Shown here in pieces: positions 16,918 through 26,272 of a DNA stretch of 64,000 nt; position 1 is the stretch's first letter, and each line of letters opens with the position of its first letter. Origin of the DNA: Hymenobacter fodinae (GTDB lineage Bacteria > Bacteroidota > Bacteroidia > Cytophagales > Hymenobacteraceae); contig NZ_SRLA01000003.1 in assembly GCF_004745825.1 (NCBI RefSeq), forward strand, positions 434,001 through 498,000, in the 5' to 3' direction. A model generated the notes under the pieces. It did no database searches. It was not told the DNA's origin and saw only the letters and a program-made list of their open reading frames with translations. The position numbers were made by a program, and so were the translations under genes.

Positions 16918-18504
16918 CTAATTGGGGATATAAACGGAAAAGGTAGAACCCACTCCTAACTCACTTTGCACCTCCACCCGGCCGCCCAGGTTTTCCACTA
17001 TTTTCTTGACGGTATAGAGGCCTAGGCCAGACCCCTCCACGTGGTTGTGGAAACGGCGAAATAGGGCAAACAAAGAGGCCTGCTGACTGGCGTCGAGGCC
17101 TAGGCCATTGTCTTGCACGGTGAGGTGCCAGAACCCATCGTGGGTGCTGCAATTCAGGCGCACATGGGGCGGCCGATCGGGGTGACGGTATTTGATGGCA
17201 TTGCTGAGCAGGTTGTACAATAAGGAGCGCAGGCTCTTGGCGGGCATAGCCACTAAGGGGCAAGCATCGGCATCTACCTCTAGCACCCCGCCGGTTTGCT
17301 GCAGCGCCGGCAGCAGATCCTGGCGCAGATCATCGACTATAGCGGCCAGGTCAACGGGCGGGGCAGCAGGGTCGTAGGCCTGGTGTAGTTGCAGCACATC
17401 GTTGAGCTGCACCAGCGTTCGTTGAAAGCGCACTACCGCGCCCTGCATCATGTCCAGTACCAAGTCGCCTTCGGGGGGCAAGGGTGTAGGCAGTGCCTCC
17501 CGCAGGGCCTGTATCAAGCCTTCGAGGTTGTTAATGGGCCCCTTCAGATCGTGCGCGGCCATGTACACGAAGCTGTCCAGGTCGGCATTTACCCGGGTAA
17601 GATGCTTATTCGCCTGATCCAGCTCCTGATAAAGCGCCTGCACCTGTTGCCGGGCCTTCACCTGTTCCGTTACCTCCAGGGCAAATACATACACGGCATC
17701 TACTTGCTGGTGCTCATTGTAGCGGGCCTGCAACGTGTAGTTGAAATACGAGTCCTCGGGCTCGGCTCCGGTAGTGCGCACTATCGGAATGCACATGTCT
17801 TGCTCCTGATGGGTTTGGCCCGTGCGGTATACCTCCTGTAGCTGCTCCCATACCAGGGTGTTGCGCAGTGCAGGCGCTACCTCTAGCAAAGGCTTGCCCA
17901 GCAGCTCCCGGTTGGGAAACAGCTGTTGGTAGCGGGGGTTTACCAGCTCATATATCATATCAGGGCCCTGCAACAGGCAGATGGCGGCTGGGGCGTGCAT
18001 CACCAAGTGGCTCAGACGCTGCCGTTCCCGCTCGGCTTCGGCCAGGGCATCGTGCTCCCGGCCCTGACTTATGCGCAGGGCGCGGCGCGAGAGGACCTCT
18101 TCGGTCACGTTTACGCTGCTATGAATGATGTAGCGCAATTGGCCCTCATCATCGAACACGGGCGTGTTGAGCGGTTTCCAGTGGCGCTCCACGAAATGGC
18201 CCGGGCGGTCGGGGTCGAGCACATCGTAGTGCTGCAGAGCCATTTGGTGCGGCTTTCCCGTTGCAATAACCTGTTCCAAAGAAGCCCGCCAGTTGCGAAC
18301 GGCGTTGGCCTCGGGGGCCGCCGGGTTATCGGGGAAGGCATCAAATAAGTAGCGTCCAACCAGCTCTTCGCGTCGTTTGAGGGTATTCAGCAGATACGCA
18401 TTGCTCGCCGTCAGAATAATCAGCTCCGGCGACACGACTATATACGAATCAGGCACCGTTTCCAGGGCCTGTAGCTGCTGAGTAAGCGCTACGCGAGGGT
18501 CCAT
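16918..18504 (-). CDS. PAS-domain sensor histidine kinase
   Basis: A 528-residue kinase with no membrane helices. Two PAS domains (about residues 15-135 and 160-285) are followed by a short coiled coil, a HisKA dimerisation domain with phosphoacceptor His near residue 318 in MAAHDLKGPINN, and a HATPase_c domain. The N box is LLSNAIKYR, the G boxes DNGLGL and GSGLGLYTVKKIVE. I start at the ATG at 18504. The frame stays open to 18936, but that extension is Pro/Arg-rich, is not family-like and runs over the neighbouring DUF692 gene. No partner response regulator is adjacent. Confidence 0.88.
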   Translation of the reverse strand: MDPRVALTQQLQALETVPDSYIVVSPELIILTASNAYLLNTLKRREELVGRYLFDAFPDNPAAPEANAVRNWRASLEQVIATGKPHQMALQHYDVLDPDRPGHFVERHWKPLNTPVFDDEGQLRYIIHSSVNVTEEVLSRRALRISQGREHDALAEAERERQRLSHLVMHAPAAICLLQGPDMIYELVNPRYQQLFPNRELLGKPLLEVAPALRNTLVWEQLQEVYRTGQTHQEQDMCIPIVRTTGAEPEDSYFNYTLQARYNEHQQVDAVYVFALEVTEQVKARQQVQALYQELDQANKHLTRVNADLDSFVYMAAHDLKGPINNLEGLIQALREALPTPLPPEGDLVLDMMQGAVVRFQRTLVQLNDVLQLHQAYDPAAPPVDLAAIVDDLRQDLLPALQQTGGVLEVDADACPLVAMPAKSLRSLLYNLLSNAIKYRHPDRPPHVRLNCSTHDGFWHLTVQDNGLGLDASQQASLFALFRRFHNHVEGSGLGLYTVKKIVENLGGRVEVQSELGVGSTFSVYIPN

Positions 18505-18745
18505 AACTACGTGAATAAGGCTTAGAAGCCCATTTAACGTAGCTGCTGGAAAAGAAGCTGCTAACGCGACACTCCTTTTTGCTGAGCTGAGACGCTCATC
18601 TGGTAGGCCGAACACGCATCTATCTGCTCCACTAGCTCTCAGGGCCGGCGTTTGCAGGCGAGAAACACCCCCTAGGCCAGTGCGCAGGCCCTGTACTATC
18701 CGCCCAACGGGTTGCCAGTGGCCTACGCGCTGCTTTTTGGGCGAA

Positions 18746-19912
18746 CTATACCGGTTTGCGTTTCCACTTCTGGGCAATGCTGATGGCCGTTTCCAGCATG
18801 TGCGGCTCCCAGCCTTCGATATTCCAGGCCGTGTTGGCCAAGGAAGAAGCGTGCAATTGCTGGCGGGCGGCCTCAAACGAGGGGGCGGTTTCCAGAATGT
18901 TGGATAGCTGCTGTTGCTGGGCTTCCAGTTCGGCATCTTCCGCCACCGGGCCCAGGGGCAATAGCTGCTGGGGCCAAAACCCTTCGGGGGCCGGGTGGGA
19001 GCTGGTGCTCCGGTGTTGATTTATCAGCGCCTGCATCCGGGAAAAGTCGGCGCGGAACTGGGCTTGGCTGAGCTCAGTCTGCAGGCCCGTACCTAACTGC
19101 TCCAGCACCACGTATTTGAGGTTCGGACAGCGGGGTAAAGTGCGTTCCAGCAGCTGAAACACTTCCTCTGGTACGGCCTCATCGTGGGTGTCGCGCCGGA
19201 TCTGGCGGCCCGGAACTTGCCCCGAGTCTTCCCAACTGCCCCCCGAAATATGGATTTCCCGAACCCGCTCCAGCGGATATAAATCCATCAGCTCCTCATA
19301 CGGCACCGAGAAGTTGTGGAGCTGACAGAACACATTATGCAGGTCCAGAATCAGGAAACCATTTACGGGCTCCACTAGCTTGTCCAGAAACTCGCCGTGC
19401 CGCTTCACCTCCTCAAGGGAATACGCAAAAGCCAGATTCTCTAGACCTACCGGGCACGCACAGGCTTCCTGCATGCGGCGCAGGCGGTCTTGCCCGAGGC
19501 GCAGGGTGTTAGCCCCGTACGGTATAGGCAGGGGCGCGCCCGAATGAAAGTTCTGGCCCGTAAAAAACCCGAAGTGCTCGGTAATGTGGTCGAAGGCAAA
19601 CTGCTTGGTCAGCTCCCGGAGGTGCCGCAGCCACTGCTGCTGCTCCGCCGTCCAGCGCCCCGAGAGCAGGGAGAAATACACCCCATGCCCTACCAGCCGG
19701 TGCTGCGCGGCGTAGGCCTGCAGCAGGTCTGAAAACCACGCGGGCACCTGTTTGGTCCAGAACAGCGTATCAAACGACCACTCCAGGGCCTCCACGCGGC
19801 CTTCTTCCAGCAACGGAAAGGCCGCCGTCAGAATGTTAGCGTCGAGGTTGCAGGCGAGGGCCGAGAAAATGCCGGGCTCCGGTGCCGGGGCTGATTGCGC
19901 AGGTGCCCGCAT
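18746..19912 (-). CDS. DUF692 / MNIO family enzyme (peptide-modifying oxidase candidate)
   Basis: A 388-residue DUF692 protein, now called the MNIO (multinuclear non-heme iron oxidase) family, a TIM barrel that uses two or three irons to modify cysteines in ribosomal peptides. Family-typical ligand positions are all visible: His76 (GHGVYF), Glu112/His113 (ITEHFGF), Glu158/Asn159 (GLENLA), Asp190/His192/Asn193 (LDLHNVF), His221 (EIHISGG), Asp241/His243/Asp244 (DTHDEAVP) and Glu271. A ~95-residue helical extension (about 290-388) follows the barrel. The start lies 3 bases after the stop of a short Cys-containing lipoprotein-like gene, a typical precursor/enzyme arrangement. Enzyme family is confident; substrate is inferred. 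Confidence 0.88.
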   Translation of the reverse strand: MRAPAQSAPAPEPGIFSALACNLDANILTAAFPLLEEGRVEALEWSFDTLFWTKQVPAWFSDLLQAYAAQHRLVGHGVYFSLLSGRWTAEQQQWLRHLRELTKQFAFDHITEHFGFFTGQNFHSGAPLPIPYGANTLRLGQDRLRRMQEACACPVGLENLAFAYSLEEVKRHGEFLDKLVEPVNGFLILDLHNVFCQLHNFSVPYEELMDLYPLERVREIHISGGSWEDSGQVPGRQIRRDTHDEAVPEEVFQLLERTLPRCPNLKYVVLEQLGTGLQTELSQAQFRADFSRMQALINQHRSTSSHPAPEGFWPQQLLPLGPVAEDAELEAQQQQLSNILETAPSFEAARQQLHASSLANTAWNIEGWEPHMLETAISIAQKWKRKPV

Positions 19913-19915
19913 GGC

Positions 19916-20080
19916 CTAGCCCATGCCGCAGCCGGGGCAGCTGTCGGGCACTTTGGGGTTCTTCTTGCTGGGCTTACCCTGCTCTTCTTTGGGCGTTGGG
20001 TCTTCCTTCTTGATACAGCCCGTGGTTTGGACGGTTAGCCCTACCAGTACGGCACCCAGTACTGCTTGTGATAGTTTCAT
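19916..20080 (-). CDS. Short lipoprotein-like peptide, candidate MNIO substrate
   Basis: A 54-residue protein from the ATG at 20080. A hydrophobic signal segment (residues 1-21) ends in a lipobox-like TTGC (Cys22). A Lys/Pro/Glu-rich linker leads to a C-terminal SCPGCGMG with Cys48 and Cys51. The frame extends to 20158 but the Met-Lys start restores a normal signal peptide. The stop is 3 bases from the start of the DUF692/MNIO gene, so the two are surely co-transcribed. MNIO substrates in Gram-negative bacteria often carry signal peptides and Cys-rich cores; this fits, but a plain small lipoprotein is also possible. Confidence 0.75.
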   Translation of the reverse strand: MKLSQAVLGAVLVGLTVQTTGCIKKEDPTPKEEQGKPSKKNPKVPDSCPGCGMG

Positions 20081-20483
20081 GGGAGTAGAGTTGTTTTTCA
20101 GATAGACACTAGTTCTCGTTTCAATAGTAAGAGCCTGAGGTCCTACGGAAGGTTGCATGGGTGCTGGAAAGCATTCTACAGTTCACCGATGAGTGTAGAG
20201 TAACCAGGCCAGTTGACCCTACCCATTGTCTGTATCCGTGGGGTAGAGTAGAACAGATTGCCCCGCTATAGCTGGCCGATGATTGCTGCCCAGTGTTGCC
20301 CTGCGAATGTTATGAGGAATGCATTGTGAGATATTAATGCACTAGCCCGGCCAGGCAGACCGACGATGACGCTCTAGGCCACTTTAGCTCAGTTGCAACC
20401 CGTCAGCAAGGAAGCTACTTAACATGAGTGGCCTAGCACCGTAAGGTAGAGAAGCCCTTTCCCTCACTCCTACTTTCCGGTAC
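20081..20483. other. Intergenic region between divergent peptide/MNIO and purU genes
   Basis: About 400 bases without a coding frame I can support. It must hold the promoters for the leftward peptide/MNIO pair and the rightward purU gene. It contains two copies of the CTAGGCC/GGCCTAG word (about 20375 and 20431). I see no convincing operator, RNA or terminator. Confidence 0.5.
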
Positions 20484-21338
20484 GTGACAACTGCTACTTC
20501 CCTGACGCCCCATCTCTTACTGATCCGCTGCCCAGATGAGCCGGGGCTGATTTACCACATTAGCCGGGTGCTGTATGGGCACGGGCTGAATATTTTGCGC
20601 AATGATGAGTTTGTGGAGCGCACGACCTCCTTCTTCTTCATGCGTACCGAGTTTACGGGTACCTTCGAGGCGCACGCTCTACTGCAGGAGCTACGAGAGG
20701 CGCTGCCCTCTGCCGCCGACATTCGCCTCTCTGACAACCGACCCAAAAACATTGTGCTGCTGGCAACCAAAGAGCATCATTGCCTTAGCGAGCTGCTGGT
20801 ACGGAACGCTTTTCAGGAACTGAATGCACGTATTTTGGCCGTGGTAAGCAACCATGAAGTACTCGGCAACCTGACCCGCCAGTTTGGCGTGCCCTTCCAC
20901 TACATCAGCCACGACGATAAGAGCCGCGAAGCGCACGAGGCAGAAGTTCGGCAGGTGCTAGATGGCTACGCGCCGGAGTTTGTAGTACTGGCCAAGTACA
21001 TGCGCATTCTCTCCCCCGAGTTTGTGGAGGCCTACGCTAATCGGCTCATCAACATTCACCACTCCTTTCTGCCCGCCTTTGTGGGGGCCAGTCCCTACGC
21101 CCAGGCCTACGAGCGGGGCGTAAAAATTATCGGAGCCACGGCCCACTTCGTGAACGAACAGCTCGATCAAGGACCCATTATTGCGCAAAGCGTTATCCCC
21201 GTCGACCACACCCACAGCGCCGCCGAAATGGCCCAGGCCGGCCGCGACGTAGAAAAGATTGTACTGGCCCGCTCACTCCGGCTGGTTTTCGCCGAGCGCG
21301 TTTTTGTGCACCAAAACAAAACCATCATTTTCGATTAA
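20484..21338 (+). CDS. purU: Formyltetrahydrofolate deformylase
   Basis: A 284-residue PurU, which hydrolyses 10-formyltetrahydrofolate to tetrahydrofolate and formate, balancing the one-carbon pool for purine and glycine metabolism. An N-terminal ACT domain (about residues 8-85, beginning LLLIRCPDEPGLIYHISRVL) is followed by a formyltransferase domain (about 90-284). The latter has ASLINIHHSFLPAF-type catalytic residues (here RLINIHHSFLPAF) and the LDQGPIIAQ motif with its Asp. The start is a GTG at 20484. The length is normal for the family. Confidence 0.95.
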   Translation: MTTATSLTPHLLLIRCPDEPGLIYHISRVLYGHGLNILRNDEFVERTTSFFFMRTEFTGTFEAHALLQELREALPSAADIRLSDNRPKNIVLLATKEHHCLSELLVRNAFQELNARILAVVSNHEVLGNLTRQFGVPFHYISHDDKSREAHEAEVRQVLDGYAPEFVVLAKYMRILSPEFVEAYANRLINIHHSFLPAFVGASPYAQAYERGVKIIGATAHFVNEQLDQGPIIAQSVIPVDHTHSAAEMAQAGRDVEKIVLARSLRLVFAERVFVHQNKTIIFD

Positions 21339-21350
21339 GGCGGTTCTGCG

Positions 21351-21371
21351 GGTAGCAACGTGCTACCTTTT
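21351..21371 (+). terminator. Rho-independent terminator after purU
   Basis: A seven-base stem GGTAGCA/TGCTACC with a three-base loop, followed by TTTT, 12 bases after the purU stop. Confidence 0.6.
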
Positions 21372-21439
21372 ACGGACCGCTTCGGCCGTTTTCAGGTTTT
21401 TCTGTTTTAGGTACTTCACCCCACCTCACTTCTGCTTCC

Positions 21440-21922
21440 ATGGATCAGCACACGCGCACTGGCATCGTGAAAGAACTCACGGAACTGCTCACCAAGGGCA
21501 ATGCCCACGTTACGTTTGAAGAAGCCTGCGCCGATATTTCGGTGGAACACCTGAATCAGCACGTGCCGGGGTTGCCCTACACGGTGTGGCAGCTGGCCGA
21601 GCACATCCGCATTGCGCAGTGGGATATTGTGGAGTTCTGCATAAACCCAGAGCATCAGTCGCCGAAGTGGCCCGACGAGTACTGGCCAGCCCCCGATGCT
21701 ACCACCGACGAAACCAGCTGGCAGCATACGCTTACCCAAATTCGGCAGGATCGTGACCGGTTTCTGGACCTGCTGCAAGACCCTGAGCAGGACTTACTGG
21801 CGCCCCTGCCCCATGGCACCGGCCAAACCCTACTGCGTGAGGCCTTCCTGATTGCCGACCACGCCGCCTACCATACCGGGCAAATCATTCTGGTGCGGCG
21901 GCTCCTGCAAGACTGGGATTAA
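21440..21922 (+). CDS. DinB family protein
   Basis: A 160-residue four-helix protein of the DinB/DUF664 superfamily. The typical segments are the GLPYTVWQLAEHIRIAQWDI helix with a metal-ligand His and a C-terminal LIADHAAYHTGQIILVRRLL helix with two His. The three-His arrangement usually binds a divalent metal. Members include thiol-dependent S-transferases such as bacillithiol transferases, but many, as here, have no assigned reaction. Confidence 0.85.
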   Translation: MDQHTRTGIVKELTELLTKGNAHVTFEEACADISVEHLNQHVPGLPYTVWQLAEHIRIAQWDIVEFCINPEHQSPKWPDEYWPAPDATTDETSWQHTLTQIRQDRDRFLDLLQDPEQDLLAPLPHGTGQTLLREAFLIADHAAYHTGQIILVRRLLQDWD

Positions 21923-22111
21923 GCGGGCTCCTAGGCCAGTATGCAGGGCTACAAGCTTCCGACAGCCTCAAATCAGTTTACTGGTCTGAGCACAAGAAAC
22001 TTGTAGAAAAGCCTACCATACGCCACTAGCATCAGGCAACGGCTGGCTATTATGAGGGCGTCTGGAAGAGAAACTTACCTGTTTCCTTCCACCCTTTCCC
22101 ACCCTGTTGCT

Positions 22112-23071
22112 ATGCGCCGCTTTTTCCGCTCTAGCGCCTTCCTTGCCCTGTTGCTAGGCCTGTTGTTACCTGCCCTGCTGGTTGCTGCCCCTCGTTCTGA
22201 GTCTCTTGTCAACGGCACGCCCACCCTCACTACTACTGATGGAGTAAAGCTGTTTGCGAAAATCTCAGGCCAGGGCGTGCCCTGCGTATTTGTGCACGGT
22301 GGTCCGGGGGCCTGGAGCGGGATGCCAGAGGCACTGGCAGGCCCTAGCCTGGAGGATAAGCTGCAGATGATCTGGCTGGACCAGCGCGGCAGCGGCCGCT
22401 CCCAGAACGACCCCGCCCACAACTACTCCCTCGACCGCCTGGTGCAGGACCTGGAAGATGTACGCCAGCAGCTTGGCCTGGAGAGCTGGGTGGTGATGGC
22501 CCACTCCTTCGGGGGTACCATTGCCACGGAGTATGCCGCCCGCTACCCCCAGCGCGTACGGGGGCTGGTGCTACTGAACTGCACCCTGAACCTGCATGAA
22601 GCCATGAAGAGCACTCTGAAGAACGGCCTGAAGTTCGTGCAGGTGCCCGATAAAGCGCCCTACCTAGACGAGAGCAAGCCCTTAGATGAGCGTTTTGGCA
22701 TGCTGATGCCGGAGCTTACCGCGCAAAATGGGTGGTTTAAGCTGCAGTACACTACCGAAGCAGGCCACCAGAAAGTAACCGAGGCCGACAAAGGCAACCC
22801 TGGTACGGGCGAGTTTGGGGGCTACGGCTTCAGCCTACCCGATTACCGCAAAGATTTCACCTTGCTCACGCCCCAGATTCAAGCGCCCGTGCTGGTGGTA
22901 ACCGGCAAAACCGATTACTGCGTGGGTCCCAACCACTACAAGATGTTCCGCTTCCCTAACCAGCAGGTAGTGCAGATGCGGACGGGGCACGTTCCTTTCG
23001 TGGAGGAGCCAGAGGCCTTCCGTAAAGCAGTTCTCAGCTTTGTAAAAAAGCTGCCTCGCCGCAACGCCTGA
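22112..23071 (+). CDS. Secreted alpha/beta hydrolase, proline-iminopeptidase-like
   Basis: A 319-residue alpha/beta hydrolase with an N-terminal signal peptide (residues 1-26). The HGGPG motif near residues 62-66 forms the oxyanion hole of the S33 (prolyl aminopeptidase) group. The nucleophile elbow AHSFGG places Ser at 132, an Asp follows in GKTDYCVG and a His in RTGHVPFVEEP. I chose the ATG at 22112, since the frame upstream to 22052 adds a non-signal-like stretch. It is probably periplasmic; substrate may be a peptide or ester. A strong terminator follows. Confidence 0.88.
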   Translation: MRRFFRSSAFLALLLGLLLPALLVAAPRSESLVNGTPTLTTTDGVKLFAKISGQGVPCVFVHGGPGAWSGMPEALAGPSLEDKLQMIWLDQRGSGRSQNDPAHNYSLDRLVQDLEDVRQQLGLESWVVMAHSFGGTIATEYAARYPQRVRGLVLLNCTLNLHEAMKSTLKNGLKFVQVPDKAPYLDESKPLDERFGMLMPELTAQNGWFKLQYTTEAGHQKVTEADKGNPGTGEFGGYGFSLPDYRKDFTLLTPQIQAPVLVVTGKTDYCVGPNHYKMFRFPNQQVVQMRTGHVPFVEEPEAFRKAVLSFVKKLPRRNA

Positions 23072-23097
23072 CAGGGTATTTATTAGCGCTGCTCCTC

Positions 23098-23141
23098 GCT
23101 CCAGAACCCGAGCAAAAGCTTGAGTTCTGGAGCATTTTTTT
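23098..23141 (+). terminator. Rho-independent terminator
   Basis: A ten-base perfect stem GCTCCAGAAC/GTTCTGGAGC (23098-23107 and 23124-23133) followed by a run of seven T. It lies just downstream of the alpha/beta hydrolase gene. Confidence 0.9.
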
Positions 23142-23294
23142 GGCTTAAGGCAACGAAGTTGCCAATACGTGACTTGGTTAGCTGCTTCACTAGTCTCGGC
23201 ATAGCAGGCCACGATTTATATAATACAATTTCTATATTCGCTAGCTCTTAAACCTCTATCTTCCTGCTAATTAAGCTTAAACTCTATCGTATTC

Positions 23295-25175
23295 GTGAAG
23301 AAGTTATTCTTGTTATGGGCACTGCTATGTGCCACGGGGGTTGCCCAAGCCCAGCGCCCAAAACCTGCTCCTAGGCCAGTAACCACCCTGCCGCAGCTCA
23401 TCGACTCCATTGAGCGCATCATGCGCAAGGAGCACATGCCGGGCCTGCTGCTCACCATCATCTCGCCCGACTCGGCGCAACGCTTCGTGGGTGGCCTAGG
23501 CCTGGCCGATGTAGAACACAAGAAGCCCGTGACGGCCCACACCCTGTTCCGTATTGGCTCCGTGACCAAAACGTTTGTAGCAGTGGGCCTGATGCAACTG
23601 GTGGAGCAAGGCAAACTCAGCCTCAACGATAAAGTGCGCAAGCTGGCCCCCGAAATTCCCATTGACAACCCCTGGGAAGCTACCGACCCCGTGCGGGTGG
23701 TGCACCTGCTGGAGCACACCGCCGGCTTCGACGACATGCACGTTAACCACGTGTACAACACCACGGCCACCGACCCACCGGCAACTGCTGCGGTGCAGCT
23801 GTTCCGGGAAGAGTTGCGCTGCCGCTGGCGCCCCGGTGAGCGGATGTCGTACTCCAACCCCGGCTACGAGGTGGCGGGCTACCTACTGGAAAAGCTCAGC
23901 GGCCAACCCTACCAAGACTACCTGACCCAACACCTGCTGCGCCCCCTGGGCATGCCCGAAGCAACGCCTACGCTGCGCCCCGCTACCAACCCCAAATTGG
24001 CGCAGGGCTACTCGTATGAGGCCGGGCGCTACCACCGAATAGACCTACTGCCCATTTACGCTGGGCCCGCTGGCTCCATGAGTGCCTCCGCCGCCGACAT
24101 GGCCCGCTGGGTAGAGTTTTTCCTCCACGATTTTCGAGCACCCGATGGCACGGCCCTGCTCCAGCCCGCCAGCCTGCGGGAAATTGAAACGTCGCGCAGC
24201 ACATTAGGGGCTAAAGCTGGCCTAACGACGGGTTACGGGCTAGCCAATCAGCTGATGAACTGGAAGGGGAACAGTGCGTTCCGGGGACACGGCGGCGGCA
24301 TTGATGGGTTCATTTCCACCTTCGCCTACAACCGCGCCCTAGGCCTAGGCTACGCCATGTCCAACAACGGCGGCCAAAGCCTGAGCGCCATTGAGAAGCT
24401 GGTGCGGGAGTTTCTGCTGCGTCAGGTGCCAGCCCCTGCAGTGCCGGCCGCGGCCCCTCTGAATGCAGCGACCGTAGAGCCTTATTTAGGCCACTACCAA
24501 AATGCCGCCCCGCGCAATCAACTGCTGGGCCTAGTGGAATATATATCAGGCGACAAGCAACTGGTACAACGGGGGCATTTGCTTATCCTGCAGCCGCTCG
24601 TGGGCGCGGCCGATACGCTGGTGCCAGCCGGGGCTCTCACCTTCCGCCGGCCCCAGCAGGTACTGCCTAGTGCCGCCCTCACCCGCGACCGGGACGGGCA
24701 GCGCATGCTGATTGTGGCGGGCAGCACCTACCAGCAAACCAGCGCTAGTTGGTGGTGGCTGCGGCCAGCTCTGTTTGGGCTCAGCGTAATTCTGATTCTA
24801 ACATCTGCGGTGGCCGGCCTGATCTGGCTGATTTATGCCCTACGCCGCCAGCTGCCGCGCGCCCAGGTGCTGCCAAGGCTGTTGCCGCTGCTGGCCTTTG
24901 TTGCGTTGGTGGCTACCATCATGGCCTTTGCTAACCTGGGCCGGCACATTGCCTATGCGGGCAACCTCAATACCACCACGGTATTTCTAGGCCTAGCCCC
25001 GTTGGCCTTTGCAGTCTTCACGCTGGCGGGCTTGCTACTGACGGTGCGCATTTTCCGACGGTTTCGCAGCCGCGCCGTGGTCTGGTATCTGCTGCTCACG
25101 TACGGAGCCCTGGGCTGGCTGGCCGCAACCCTCGCCAGCTTCGGCTGGATGGGCCTGCGGCTATGGGGAGTGTAG
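23295..25175 (+). CDS. Serine hydrolase, class C beta-lactamase family, with membrane tail
   Basis: A 626-residue protein that starts at a GTG (23295) with a signal peptide ending in AQA (about residue 19). The beta-lactamase/transpeptidase-like domain (about 30-380) has the SVTK nucleophile motif (Ser89, Lys92), YSN near residue 186 and an HGGGIDGF motif near 332 in place of KTG. The C-terminal ~150 residues hold four predicted membrane helices, so the catalytic domain is likely periplasmic and membrane-tethered. Relatives act as esterases or D-amino-acid peptidases rather than true beta-lactamases; the substrate cannot be read from the sequence. Confidence 0.88.
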   Translation: MKKLFLLWALLCATGVAQAQRPKPAPRPVTTLPQLIDSIERIMRKEHMPGLLLTIISPDSAQRFVGGLGLADVEHKKPVTAHTLFRIGSVTKTFVAVGLMQLVEQGKLSLNDKVRKLAPEIPIDNPWEATDPVRVVHLLEHTAGFDDMHVNHVYNTTATDPPATAAVQLFREELRCRWRPGERMSYSNPGYEVAGYLLEKLSGQPYQDYLTQHLLRPLGMPEATPTLRPATNPKLAQGYSYEAGRYHRIDLLPIYAGPAGSMSASAADMARWVEFFLHDFRAPDGTALLQPASLREIETSRSTLGAKAGLTTGYGLANQLMNWKGNSAFRGHGGGIDGFISTFAYNRALGLGYAMSNNGGQSLSAIEKLVREFLLRQVPAPAVPAAAPLNAATVEPYLGHYQNAAPRNQLLGLVEYISGDKQLVQRGHLLILQPLVGAADTLVPAGALTFRRPQQVLPSAALTRDRDGQRMLIVAGSTYQQTSASWWWLRPALFGLSVILILTSAVAGLIWLIYALRRQLPRAQVLPRLLPLLAFVALVATIMAFANLGRHIAYAGNLNTTTVFLGLAPLAFAVFTLAGLLLTVRIFRRFRSRAVVWYLLLTYGALGWLAATLASFGWMGLRLWGV

Positions 25176-25266
25176 GCAGTGCCGACCCCTACAACGAAAA
25201 CATTCCGGCCTTCTCTGACCTTAGGCCGTGTCTTGCGTATTCCTTCTCACACCAAAACTCGTGACA

Positions 25267-26145
25267 ATGAATACCGAACAAAACGAACCACGCCCTACCA
25301 ATAGCGAAATCAACCCCAAGCCCACCGCCTACCCCACCAGCGAGGAAGGCATGAAAGAGCAGCCCGACTGGGATATGTCGAGCTACCAGCCGGCCGGAAA
25401 GCTCAAGGGCAAAGTAGCCCTGATTACCGGAGGCGACTCCGGCATTGGCCGCGCCGTGGCCCTGGCCTACGCCATGGAAGGCGCAGATGTAGCAGTCATT
25501 TACCAAACCAACGCCGAGGATGCTGCCGTGGTGGGCCGCGCCGTGGAAGCCCAGGGCCGCAAGTTCCTGGCCATTCAGTGCGACGTGCGCTCGGCCGACG
25601 CCTGCCGCGAAGCCGTGCGCCAGACCTATGCCGAGCTGGGTGGCTTCAACATTCTGGTCAACAACGCGGCCTACCAGATGGGCTACGAGAACTTTGAGAC
25701 CATTCCGGAGGAAAATATCCACCGCACCTTCGATACCAATATCAAGGGCTACATTTTTATGGCTCAGGCCGCCATTCCGTTCCTGAAGGAAGGCGATTCT
25801 ATTATCAATACGGGCAGTATTGCGGGCCTCGTGGGTAACCCTCACCAGATAGATTACGCCTCTACCAAAGGGGCCATCCATACGTTCACCAAGAGCCTGG
25901 CCGCCTACCTGGGCGAGAAGAAGATTCGGGTGAATGCCGTACTGCCCGGCCCCATCTGGACGCCCCTCATTCCCGGCACCATGCTGGAGGAAGACCTCAA
26001 GAAATTCGGTGACTCTACCATGCTGGGCCGCCCCGGCCAGCCCGAAGAACTGGCCCCTGCCTACGTATACTTTGCCTCCCAGGATGGCAGCTATTCCACC
26101 GGCAGCCTGCTGGAAGTAACTGGCGGCATGCCCAAGGGCAGCTAG
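25267..26145 (+). CDS. SDR family oxidoreductase (YghA-like)
   Basis: A 292-residue classical short-chain dehydrogenase with the ~50-residue Pro/Glu-rich N-terminal extension (YPTSEEGMKEQPDWDMSSY) common to the YghA/YhdF glucose-dehydrogenase-like group. The coenzyme motif GGDSGIGRA, NNAAYQ, the catalytic Ser in TGSIAG and YASTKGA are all present. Its C-terminal EVTGGMPKGS-type ending is also typical. I use the ATG at 25267. Relatives are often stress-induced; the substrate is unknown. Confidence 0.9.
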   Translation: MNTEQNEPRPTNSEINPKPTAYPTSEEGMKEQPDWDMSSYQPAGKLKGKVALITGGDSGIGRAVALAYAMEGADVAVIYQTNAEDAAVVGRAVEAQGRKFLAIQCDVRSADACREAVRQTYAELGGFNILVNNAAYQMGYENFETIPEENIHRTFDTNIKGYIFMAQAAIPFLKEGDSIINTGSIAGLVGNPHQIDYASTKGAIHTFTKSLAAYLGEKKIRVNAVLPGPIWTPLIPGTMLEEDLKKFGDSTMLGRPGQPEELAPAYVYFASQDGSYSTGSLLEVTGGMPKGS

Positions 26146-26272
26146 GTCACTCCACCATGTATTCTTGCTAGCTCATTGTATGCCTTCAGCTAGCCCACGT
26201 TTACGCCGGCTGTAGCGGGCGTAAGCGTGGAGCCAGGCTGCTACTGCGCTTTCCTCTACTCTACCTTCTGCT

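Noticed and set aside
18505..18936. N-terminal extension of the histidine kinase
   Set aside because: Pro/Arg-rich and unlike any sensor domain, and it overlaps the DUF692 gene in another frame; the PAS domain begins at the ATG at 18504.
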